Assembly: GCA_041481445.1 (NCBI GenBank)
Contig: JBGPBV010000102.1
Location: forward strand, 1 to 25,206
Reading direction: 5' to 3'
Source of the DNA: AA29 sp041481445
GTDB taxonomy: Bacteria; Acidobacteriota; Vicinamibacteria; Fen-336
DNA: 25,206 nucleotides
In this document: piece after piece, positions 7,581 through 14,584 of the stretch
Numbering within the stretch: the stretch's first letter is position 1
Layout of the letters: each line of letters starts with the position of its first letter
Program-made: the position numbers and the translations under genes
The notes under the pieces: model-generated
What the model was told of the DNA's origin: nothing
Database searches by the model: none
The model's input: the letters and a program-made list of their open reading frames with translations, nothing else

Positions 7581-9187
7581 TGGACGCCGACCGCCGTCCA
7601 GGCCTGGCTCACCGCGCGCTCGGCCGCGCTCCCCGCGCCATAGAGGTCCCGGGCGGACTGGATGGTCACGGCGCGGGCGACCGAGAAGCTGGCCGCCGAC
7701 GGCATCATCAGCGTGAACGCGCGGTACATCACCTTCTCGATCTGCTCGCGGTTGGCCGCCCCCACGCCCTGCACGGTGAGGCCGGAGGTGCGGTTCCGGC
7801 CTCCCTCGATGGCCAGGAAGTAGACGTGGTCGGGAATGGTGCAGTTGAAGTGCACCCCCCCGCCGTCGTTCGGGCCGCGGTAGAGCCGGCTGTAGTGGTC
7901 GGGATAGCCCAGGAGGGCGGGGTCGTCCATGGCCCGCACCGCTCCCGGCGAGGTGATGTCCTCCCCGAGGAGGTAGTCGGCCTTGAGGGGTCCGCTGCCG
8001 GGCGGCTGGAAGAAGAACTCGGCGCTCGTGCCCATCATGTCCGAGAAGGACTCGTTGAGCGCGCCCGATTCGCCCTGGTAGATCAGGCTCGACGTGTACT
8101 GCGTGACGCCGTGCGTCAGCTCGTGCGCGACCACGTCCAGCGCGCCCGCGAAGGGCGTGAAGTGCTGCCCGCCGAGCGTGACCCCCGGGGGCAGCCCCTC
8201 GCCGAGCAGGATGACTCCGTTGCCGGCGTAGAAGGCGTTGGCGAAGAAGAAGCCGATCACGTCGGGGGAGTAGAGCGCGTAGTCCTGGAGGCGCACGGGA
8301 TGGACGATGCTGCGGACCTTGAGGTCGTTGCCGTCCAGGCCGCGGCGGCCGAAGCGCTTGAAGTAGAAGTCGTACGTGTAGCCGGCGTAGGCGTGGCCGT
8401 CCACGGCGATGGGGTCCGTCCAGTCGTTGTCGGAGTCGGCGATGAGGTCGGACTCGGCGGCCGGGATCAGCGCGTTCAGGACCTGGAACACCCGGTCCAG
8501 GCTGCCTTTCGTGTCGACGGTCTCGAGCAGCGGCGGACGGAGGAGGTCGTCTCCCAGGAAACGGCCGGAGGCGGCGCGGACGCTCATCTTCTTGTCGTCG
8601 CCCAGGAGGCCCTTGCCGTGGCCGACCGCGGACTGGGTCTCCGTCTCGTGGCGCGCCTGGAGGACCGCGCCCGTGCGGGCGTCGATCTCGTAGACGACGC
8701 GCCCTTCCTCGGAGAAGACGGGGACGGTGTAGGCGAGCGCGAAGCCGCCGGTGGCGAGGGGCAGGATGCCGAGCTCGGGGTCGCGCAGGCCGAGGGGCTG
8801 GCCCGAGACGCGCTCCGCGATCCGGACCGCGTGGTCGGCGTCGAAGGTGGGCGTGGCCTCCAGCGCGATCCCGTCGTACAGGGTCCCGAACACGGAGACG
8901 ACGTCGTCGCCCGCCACCTGGACCGCGAGGTCCCCCCCGATCACGGGCACGCCCTGGTAGAGCTGCGCGTACCGGATGTGCTGGCGCTCGGGCATCAGGG
9001 TGTCCGCCCGGGCCTTGCGCACACCCAGGCCCCCCGCGCGAAGGAGGGCGTCGATGCGGTCCCGCCAGGCCCGGGCCTCGGGAAGGGAGACGGCGCTCAC
9101 GCGCACCGGCTCCGCGGCCTCGCTCCCGGGCACGCCGCCCGCGAGCAGACCGAGGAGAAGCAGCCTTCCCAGATGGAAGCGAGACAT
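7577..9187 (-). CDS. Secreted M4-family (thermolysin-like) metallopeptidase
   Basis: A 536-residue preproenzyme. It has a signal peptide at 1-25 (MSRFHLGRLLLLGLLAG), then an FTP/PepSY-like propeptide to about 210 (with QLYQGVPVIGGDLAVQV) and the M4 catalytic region. The zinc site is HELTH at 355-359 with the third ligand E379 in GALNESFSDMMG, and the M4 C-terminal GGGVHFNCTIPDHVYFLA region supplies the catalytic histidine. All key residues are intact, so it should be an active neutral protease matured by removal of the propeptide. The start ATG 9187 has the site AGGAGATCC just before it. It is divergent from pckG, about 100 bases apart, and its 3' end overlaps the barrel gene. Confidence 0.94.
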   Translation of the reverse strand: MSRFHLGRLLLLGLLAGGVPGSEAAEPVRVSAVSLPEARAWRDRIDALLRAGGLGVRKARADTLMPERQHIRYAQLYQGVPVIGGDLAVQVAGDDVVSVFGTLYDGIALEATPTFDADHAVRIAERVSGQPLGLRDPELGILPLATGGFALAYTVPVFSEEGRVVYEIDARTGAVLQARHETETQSAVGHGKGLLGDDKKMSVRAASGRFLGDDLLRPPLLETVDTKGSLDRVFQVLNALIPAAESDLIADSDNDWTDPIAVDGHAYAGYTYDFYFKRFGRRGLDGNDLKVRSIVHPVRLQDYALYSPDVIGFFFANAFYAGNGVILLGEGLPPGVTLGGQHFTPFAGALDVVAHELTHGVTQYTSSLIYQGESGALNESFSDMMGTSAEFFFQPPGSGPLKADYLLGEDITSPGAVRAMDDPALLGYPDHYSRLYRGPNDGGGVHFNCTIPDHVYFLAIEGGRNRTSGLTVQGVGAANREQIEKVMYRAFTLMMPSAASFSVARAVTIQSARDLYGAGSAAERAVSQAWTAVGVQ

Positions 9188-9199
9188 GGATCTCCTAGT

Positions 9200-9229
9200 T
9201 TGACACCCCGCGCGCGCGCCTCCTAGAAT
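9200..9229 (+). promoter_or_regulatory. Near-consensus sigma-70 promoter for pckG
   Basis: TTGACA at 9200-9205, an 18-base spacer, and TAGAAT at 9224-9229 (one mismatch to TATAAT). The spacer contains an alternating CG tract (9209-9219). The predicted start of transcription, about 7 bases after the -10, falls within a run of seven T (9231-9237). The leader to ATG 9288 would be about 50 bases. Confidence 0.7.
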
Positions 9230-9287
9230 CTTTTTTTCTGCCGTTCATCGAGTTTGCGCATGGGCACGATCTCATAGGGGCGCCTTG

Positions 9288-11033
9288 ATGACTCCAGCCC
9301 AGAAGTGGGTGGACGAGGTCGCGCGGACCACGCGGCCGGATCGCGTCGTCTGGTGCGACGGCTCCGAGGACGAGAACGCCCGCCTGGTCGCCGGCATGCT
9401 GGTCGACGGGACGCTGAGCGCGCTCGACGCCAAGGCGGCGCCCGGCTGCTACCTGCATCGCAGCCATCCGTCCGACGTCGCCCGCACCGAGCACCTGACC
9501 TTCATCGCCAGCCGGCAGGAGGGCGACGCCGGTCCGACCAATCACTGGATGGCGCCCGACCAGGCGCGCGCGAAGGTGGGCCCCCTGTTCGCGGGGGCGA
9601 TGAAGGGCCGGACCATGTACGTGGTGCCCTACGTCATGGGCCCGCTGGGATCGCCCTTCAGCAAGGTCGGGATCGAGGTCACGGACAGCCCATACGTCGT
9701 GGCCAACATGCGGATCATGACCCGCATGGGGTCGGCCGCGCTCGACCAGCTCGGCGGCGGCGACGACTTCGTGCCCGGCCTGCACTCCCTGGGCGACCTC
9801 AGCCCGGAGCGGCGCTTCATCGTCCACTTCCCCGAGGAGCGGCTGATCTGGAGCGTGGGCTCGGGTTACGGCGGCAACGCCCTGCTCGGGAAGAAGTGCT
9901 TCGCCCTGCGCATCGCCAGCGTGATGGCCCGCGACCAGGGATGGATGGCCGAGCACATGCTGATCCTGGAGCTGGAGCTTCCGGGTGGCGAGCGCCACTA
10001 CATCGCGGCCGCGTTCCCTTCCGCCTGCGGCAAGACGAACCTGGCCATGCTCCAGTCTCCCCTCGAGCACCTCGGCTACAAGGTGCGGACGATCGGCGAC
10101 GACATCGCCTGGCTGCGGCCGGGACCGGACGGCCGCCTCTGGGCCGTCAACCCCGAGGCCGGCTTCTTCGGGGTCATGCCGGGGACGGGGCCGGAGACCA
10201 ACCCGGCGGCGATGGCGACGATCGCCCGCGACACGATCTTCACGAACGTGGCCGTCACCCCGGAGGGCGTGCCCTGGTGGGAGGGGAAGGACAAGACCCC
10301 GCCCGCCGGACTGATCGACTGGCAGGGCCGCCCCTGGGACCGCACGGGGAAGGCCGCCCACCCCAACTCGCGCTTCACCGCGGCCGCGCGCCAGTGCCCC
10401 ACGATGTCGCCGCGCTGGGAGGACCCGCAGGGCGTGCCCCTCTCCGCCATCATCTTCGGCGGGCGGCGCGCGCGCCTGGCTCCCCTCGTCTTCCAGAGCC
10501 GCGACTGGGACCATGGCGTCTTCATCGGCGCCACCATGGGCTCGGAGACGACGGCGGCCGCGACCGGCCAGGTGGGCGTGGTGCGCCGCGACCCCATGGC
10601 CATGCTCCCGTTCTGCGGCTACAACATGGCCGACTACTTCCAGCATTGGCTCGACATGCAGGGCCGGCTGAGCCGTCCGCCCGCGGTCTTCCACGTGAAC
10701 TGGTTCCGCACCGGCCCCGACGGGCGCTTCCTCTGGCCCGGGTTCGGCCAGAACCTGCGCGTGCTGCTCTGGATGATCGAGCGGGTCAAGGGCCGCGGGT
10801 CCGCGCAGGAGACCGCCATCGGGCTGGTGCCCGGCGAGGGCGGCATCGACTTCGACGGCCTCTCGCTCTCGCGGGCGGACCAGGAGTCGCTGCTGCGCGT
10901 CGACCGTGACGAATGGGCGGCCGAGGTCCCGGAGATCCGCGCCTTCTTCGAGCGCTTCGGCGACCGCCTCCCCGATTCGCTCGTGCGCTCCCTCGACACC
11001 CTCGCCCACCAGCTCACGACCGCCACCGTCTAG
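9288..11033 (+). CDS. pckG: Phosphoenolpyruvate carboxykinase (GTP)
   Basis: A 581-residue enzyme that interconverts oxaloacetate plus GTP with PEP, CO2 and GDP, the entry step of gluconeogenesis. The nucleotide-binding P-loop FPSACGKTNLAML begins at residue 243, including the reactive cysteine C247 of GTP-type enzymes and K249. The second metal/nucleotide motif GDDIAWL follows. Length and the ACGKTN signature separate it from the ATP-type enzyme (about 540 residues, GTGKT). ATG 9288 is preferred over the TTG three bases earlier. It has its own strong promoter and stands alone. The leucine operon upstream produces acetyl-CoA and acetoacetate, which fits growth on amino or organic acids, but no shared regulation is visible. 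Confidence 0.96.
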   Translation: MTPAQKWVDEVARTTRPDRVVWCDGSEDENARLVAGMLVDGTLSALDAKAAPGCYLHRSHPSDVARTEHLTFIASRQEGDAGPTNHWMAPDQARAKVGPLFAGAMKGRTMYVVPYVMGPLGSPFSKVGIEVTDSPYVVANMRIMTRMGSAALDQLGGGDDFVPGLHSLGDLSPERRFIVHFPEERLIWSVGSGYGGNALLGKKCFALRIASVMARDQGWMAEHMLILELELPGGERHYIAAAFPSACGKTNLAMLQSPLEHLGYKVRTIGDDIAWLRPGPDGRLWAVNPEAGFFGVMPGTGPETNPAAMATIARDTIFTNVAVTPEGVPWWEGKDKTPPAGLIDWQGRPWDRTGKAAHPNSRFTAAARQCPTMSPRWEDPQGVPLSAIIFGGRRARLAPLVFQSRDWDHGVFIGATMGSETTAAATGQVGVVRRDPMAMLPFCGYNMADYFQHWLDMQGRLSRPPAVFHVNWFRTGPDGRFLWPGFGQNLRVLLWMIERVKGRGSAQETAIGLVPGEGGIDFDGLSLSRADQESLLRVDRDEWAAEVPEIRAFFERFGDRLPDSLVRSLDTLAHQLTTATV

Positions 11034-11190
11034 TCGGTTCCTCGATGATGTTTTAGACCTGAACGATCGCCGCGGCGCGGCGTCTCTCCCTGTTCCGTAC
11101 CCCCTGAGGCCGGACCCGGGCTGTCCCTGTGTACCGTCATCATGACCCCGAGCGGCGGATCGCGCTCCCTCCCTCGCATCCGGGAGTGGG

Positions 11191-11712
11191 ATGGTGATGA
11201 TGAGAAGAGCTGGAATCCTGATGGTGGCGGCCGTCGTCATGGCGGGCGCCCTGCCCGCCTGCGAGTACTTCAAGCAGGACCAGACCACGCCCACGGCGAG
11301 CCCGAGCCCGACCTCGGCCGCCCTCGACATCGGGGTGGCGCCCGATCCGTTGAAGGTCCTGTGGGTGTGCCCGGTGTCCGACACGTACTGCTACGGCTCC
11401 CTCGACTCCACGGTGACGGTCACGGAGACGGCGGGCGTGGGCGGGCGCGTGGACAGCGTGGACTTCACCGCACGCGATGCCACCCTCGGCGTCGCCCTCA
11501 CCACCCTCCATCTCTCGAGCGACGACATCAAGACCAAGGCCGGCACCAACCGCATCGAGGCCAACGGCAAGCTGGCCGTGCGGCCCATCATCGAAGGCTA
11601 CCCCGTGAAGAACAACGTCCCGCGCCCGACGCTCAACATCGACATCGCGGTGCAGATGACGGACGACAAGGGGAACCTGGTGAGCAAGACGAAGAGGGTG
11701 CCGGTCACCTAG
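11191..11712 (+). CDS. Small predicted lipoprotein, function unknown
   Basis: Up to 173 residues. The N-terminus MRRAGILMVAAVVMAGALPAC is a lipoprotein signal with lipobox LPAC and lipid-anchored C24 (counting from ATG 11191). A Thr/Ser/Pro linker follows (TTPTASPSPTS), then a beta-rich domain with many V/T alternations and cysteines in VCPVSDTYCYG that could form a disulfide. No family was recognised. Starts at 11191, 11197 and 11200 are all in frame; GGGAG at 11182-11186 spaces best with 11197. The 155 bases before it (11034-11190) hold no gene and no convincing promoter or terminator. It is convergent with the kinase gene downstream. Confidence 0.75.
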   Translation: MVMMRRAGILMVAAVVMAGALPACEYFKQDQTTPTASPSPTSAALDIGVAPDPLKVLWVCPVSDTYCYGSLDSTVTVTETAGVGGRVDSVDFTARDATLGVALTTLHLSSDDIKTKAGTNRIEANGKLAVRPIIEGYPVKNNVPRPTLNIDIAVQMTDDKGNLVSKTKRVPVT

Positions 11713-11723
11713 CCCATGAAGAC

Positions 11724-11761
11724 GCTCGCGCGCCGGGGACGGCTCGATCTCGCGCGCGGGC
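11724..11761. terminator. GC-rich inverted repeat between two convergent genes, possible bidirectional terminator
   Basis: Bases 11724-11733 pair with 11752-11761 (10 pairs, one G-U) around a loop of about 18 bases, between the stops at 11712 (+) and 11763 (-). There is no T-run on either side, so it is not a classical intrinsic terminator. Confidence 0.35.
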
Positions 11762-11762
11762 G

Positions 11763-13814
11763 CTAGGCGGCGGCGGCGTCGAGGCTCGACGAGATGTCGC
11801 TGAGGTCGCGCAGCATGTCGGTGACCGTCTGGTACCTCGCGGCCGGATCCTTCTGCAGGGCGCGCAGGATCACGCCTTCCAGGGCGGGCGGGATGCCGTC
11901 GTTCACCGTGCGCGGGGGCGGGGGCGGGTTCCGGATGTGGGCGAGGACGATCTTCATGATCGTGTCGCCGGTGAAGGGCAGGCGCCCGGTGAAGACCTCG
12001 TAGAGCACCACTCCCAGGGAATAGATGTCGGAGCGGAAGTCCGCCTGCATGCCCTGGGCCTGCTCGGGCGGGATGTAGTCGGGGGTGCCCATCACCACCC
12101 CCGCGGTGGTGAGGCCGGCCGCGCTCGGGCTGGTGCCCGTGTTCCCCTTCACCTCGGAGACGCGGGCGATGCCGAAGTCCATGATCTTGAGCTCGCCCGT
12201 CTCGGGCAGGATGAGCATGTTCTGCGGCTTGATGTCGCGGTGCACGACGCCCTCGCGGTGGGCGGCCTCCAGGCCCTGGCACATCTGCTTGGCGATGCGC
12301 AGCCCGACCCCGAGGGGCAGCGCGCCCTTGCTGACGATGAGGTCCTTGAGGGTGACCCCCTCGAGGTACTCCATCGAGATGTAGGGCGTCCCGTCCGCCT
12401 CCGCGAAATCATGGGTGCGGAGGACGTTCCGGTGGGTGATCTTGCGCGCGAGCCGGATCTCCTGCTTGAAGCGCTCGATCAAGGACGGATCGTCCTTCAT
12501 GACGTCTGGCCGCAGGACCTTCAGCGCAACCTCCTCGTCCAGCGTCCGGTCGCGCGCCCGATAGACGACCCCCATCCCGCCCTTGCCCAGGGTCGAGAGG
12601 ATCTCGTAGCGGCCGGCGAAGAGGTCGCCCTTCGCGACCTTGACCCCGGGGGCGACGGCGGCGATGGCGGCCGTCTCCTGCATCGTGCTTCCGGGCCCGG
12701 CCGCGGTTCCGGTCACGCCGGGGCCCTTCCTCACCATCGTCCCCGACTTGAGGAAGTCGATGAGCTGCTCCTTCTCGCGCAGGTCGGCGAGGAGGCGGCT
12801 GAACGTGCGCGCGAGGGTCCCGATCTCGTCGCGGCTCTCCACTTCGACCTTGCCGGAATACGACCCGTTGCGCGCGCGCTCCACGAGGTCGGCCAGACGC
12901 CGCACCGGCCCCGTGATGCGGGTGGCGGCCAGGTAGGCGACGAGCAGGCCGAGGGCCATGACCACGGCGGAGACGATGACGAGGCTGTTGCGGAACCGGC
13001 GGAAGGCCGCCATCTCCTCGTCCATGCTGCGCAGGGCCAGGACCGCGCCCACCGTCTCGCCGGTCGAGGTCTTCAGGGGCACCTCCGTGCCCACGTGACG
13101 GTCGCCGGCGAGATCGATCTCGAGGCTGGCCGCGCTGCCGGAGGCGAGGTCGGGCCGGCCCAGGGCCGCCCGCAGGGCGGGCTCCTTGGGTCCGAGCGAG
13201 GAGACCGAGAGCTGGGGGGCCGCCCCCGGCGTGATCGTGAGGAAGGCGATCTCGCTGTGGGTGAGCTTCCGGATCTCGCTGGCCAGCACTTCGTTGATGC
13301 CGTAGCCGGCCACGAGGACGCCCTTGAGCTCCGGCCCCGTCACCATGGGGACGGACACCGCGTGGTAGAGGCGATCGGAGGTGCGCCACACCGTGGAGGA
13401 CTCCTCGCCCTCCAGCGGCTTCATGACGATCGTGGCCTTGGAGAGGTCCTCTCCCTGCGCCCCCGGGCGGTCCGTGCGCACGATCATCACCCCCGCGGGA
13501 TCGGTCACGATGAAGAAGTCGGCCTTGATCTCCTCGTTGCGCTCCTTGAGGGTGTCCATGATGGTGGTGGCGTCCTTGGTCTCGACGAGGCTCTTGAAGC
13601 CGGGATCGTTCCCGAGCACGCGGATGCCGAGCTTGAGCTTGTTGTAGCGGTCGGCCTGGAAGGTCTCCCAGACCTGGCGCGTCTCGCCGAGGCCGCGGGC
13701 CACGTTCTCCTCGGCCAGGCGGTCCGCCTGGACGGTCGTGAACACCAGGGAGGTGGCGACCAGCGCCACCACCAGGAGGCTCGTGAAGATCAGGATCTTC
13801 TGGGTGAGTCCCAC
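11763..13814 (-). CDS. Membrane sensor Ser/Thr protein kinase (periplasmic sensor, HAMP, kinase)
   Basis: A 683-residue protein with the architecture of a sensor histidine kinase but a Hanks-type kinase as output. TM1 spans about 7-29, a periplasmic sensor about 30-275 (dCache/sCache-like, with DFFIVTDPAGVMIVRTD and a second strand-rich part), and TM2 about 277-298. HAMP follows at about 296-350 (RITGPVRRLADLVERARNG then RDEIGTLARTF), then a linker rich in Gly/Thr/Ala and the kinase at about 403-675. Kinase motifs are GKGGMGVVYRA (410-420), K432 (VALKVL), HRDIKPQN (525-532), DFG (546-548), and GTPDYIPPEQ. All catalytic residues are present. The start is GTG 13814, with no strong Shine-Dalgarno. 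It lies 10 bases after the cupredoxin gene in the same orientation, so the two are probably co-transcribed. Confidence 0.92.
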   Translation of the reverse strand: MGLTQKILIFTSLLVVALVATSLVFTTVQADRLAEENVARGLGETRQVWETFQADRYNKLKLGIRVLGNDPGFKSLVETKDATTIMDTLKERNEEIKADFFIVTDPAGVMIVRTDRPGAQGEDLSKATIVMKPLEGEESSTVWRTSDRLYHAVSVPMVTGPELKGVLVAGYGINEVLASEIRKLTHSEIAFLTITPGAAPQLSVSSLGPKEPALRAALGRPDLASGSAASLEIDLAGDRHVGTEVPLKTSTGETVGAVLALRSMDEEMAAFRRFRNSLVIVSAVVMALGLLVAYLAATRITGPVRRLADLVERARNGSYSGKVEVESRDEIGTLARTFSRLLADLREKEQLIDFLKSGTMVRKGPGVTGTAAGPGSTMQETAAIAAVAPGVKVAKGDLFAGRYEILSTLGKGGMGVVYRARDRTLDEEVALKVLRPDVMKDDPSLIERFKQEIRLARKITHRNVLRTHDFAEADGTPYISMEYLEGVTLKDLIVSKGALPLGVGLRIAKQMCQGLEAAHREGVVHRDIKPQNMLILPETGELKIMDFGIARVSEVKGNTGTSPSAAGLTTAGVVMGTPDYIPPEQAQGMQADFRSDIYSLGVVLYEVFTGRLPFTGDTIMKIVLAHIRNPPPPPRTVNDGIPPALEGVILRALQKDPAARYQTVTDMLRDLSDISSSLDAAAA

Positions 13815-13824
13815 GTCCGGAGCC

Positions 13825-14493
13825 TCAGTACTTCTCGTCCGTCGAGTAGTCCTTGCCGAACTTGTTCTTGTGGGGGACGGTCTTGAAGGAGGAGGTGTCC
13901 AGGGAGAACTGCGCGTGGGCCTCGCCCTTGTCCGCCACCGTCACCTCCGCCGCCGTCTCGCCTGCGCGCTCGTTCCAGGCCTTGACCGTGTACTTGCCGG
14001 CGGGCACGTTCTCGATCGTGAAGGTGCCGTCCGCGGCCGCCTTCGTGAAGAGCGGGTTGTCGCGCACCACGATCACCGCGCTCATCTGCGGATGGATGTT
14101 GCAGTAGACGCGCACGATCCCGGGGTGCTGGAACGTGAACGAGCCCACCTTCGGCCGCTTGTACAGGTTGAGGTCGAAGCGGTTCTCGCCGGAGACGGAG
14201 AACGCGTTGTGGAAGATCGGGTCCTCGTTCGGGAACTCGACCGTCCCACCCACCGGCACCACCACCACCCGCGGCGAGAAGGCCTTGCCCTTCATGACCA
14301 CCGTCGCCGTCGAGGCCCTGGGCTTCACGCGCGCGCCGTCGACGTACACGATCACGTCCGAGAGGTCGGTCGCCTTCCTTCCGCCCTTCTCGACCAGGTC
14401 CACCTTCCCCATGATCGTCCCCGCCCCCAGCGGCGCCGCCGCCAGCAGCGGCAGGAGGAGGGCGGCGGACCGGCGGGCATCCTGCAGGCGCAT
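13825..14493 (-). CDS. Exported cupredoxin-like protein with a type-1 copper site and a carboxypeptidase-regulatory-like segment
   Basis: A 222-residue protein with a signal peptide (MRLQDARRSAALLLPLLAAA, cleavage near LGAG). Residues 65-145 form a plastocyanin-like domain with PVGGTVEFPNEDPIFHN (H95) and the ligand loop YCNIHPQM (C131, H134, M137), the complete H-C-H-M set of a type-1 copper centre. Residues 148-200 (DGTFTIENVPAGKYTVKAW) resemble a carboxypeptidase D regulatory or SpaA-like Ig fold, and the C-terminus is charged. It could carry electrons or bind copper in the periplasm. The start at 14493 is preferred because the signal peptide begins there and a -10-like TACAAT lies 12 bases upstream; the longer open frame adds 31 Arg-rich residues with no signal character. 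It sits upstream of the sensor kinase gene. Confidence 0.82.
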   Translation of the reverse strand: MRLQDARRSAALLLPLLAAAPLGAGTIMGKVDLVEKGGRKATDLSDVIVYVDGARVKPRASTATVVMKGKAFSPRVVVVPVGGTVEFPNEDPIFHNAFSVSGENRFDLNLYKRPKVGSFTFQHPGIVRVYCNIHPQMSAVIVVRDNPLFTKAAADGTFTIENVPAGKYTVKAWNERAGETAAEVTVADKGEAHAQFSLDTSSFKTVPHKNKFGKDYSTDEKY

Positions 14494-14505
14494 CGAGGCG
14501 GGCGG

Positions 14506-14511
14506 GATTGT
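14506..14511 (-). promoter_or_regulatory. -10-like hexamer of the cupredoxin/kinase operon
   Basis: TACAAT on the - strand, with 12 bases between it and ATG 14493. No good -35 was found. The predicted leader is about 6 bases. Confidence 0.4.
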
Positions 14512-14567
14512 ACATCGGACGCGCGCCCGCCGAATCCGCCTGGACCGCCTGGGGCGGAGGCCGCGCC

Positions 14568-14573
14568 TATAAT
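14568..14573 (+). promoter_or_regulatory. Perfect -10 hexamer (TATAAT) close to the M28 peptidase start
   Basis: TATAAT with 11 bases between it and ATG 14585. TGGACC at 14541-14546 is the best -35-like hexamer, but the spacer would be 21 bases. This implies a leader of about 5 bases or a leaderless message. Confidence 0.45.
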
Positions 14574-14584
14574 CCGCCGCGCCC

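Noticed and set aside
11034..11190. Possible small gene or regulatory RNA after pckG
   Set aside because: No conserved reading frame, no clear promoter or hairpin with a T-run; only a slightly more AT-rich patch near 11040-11065.
9195..11384. 729-residue - strand open frame opposite pckG
   Set aside because: Biased composition, no motif, and it covers the pckG promoter and a conserved PEPCK on the + strand.
11142..13886. 914-residue + strand open frame covering the lipoprotein and sensor kinase
   Set aside because: The - strand encodes a complete sensor kinase with all motifs; the + reading is Arg/Asp/His-rich shadow sequence.
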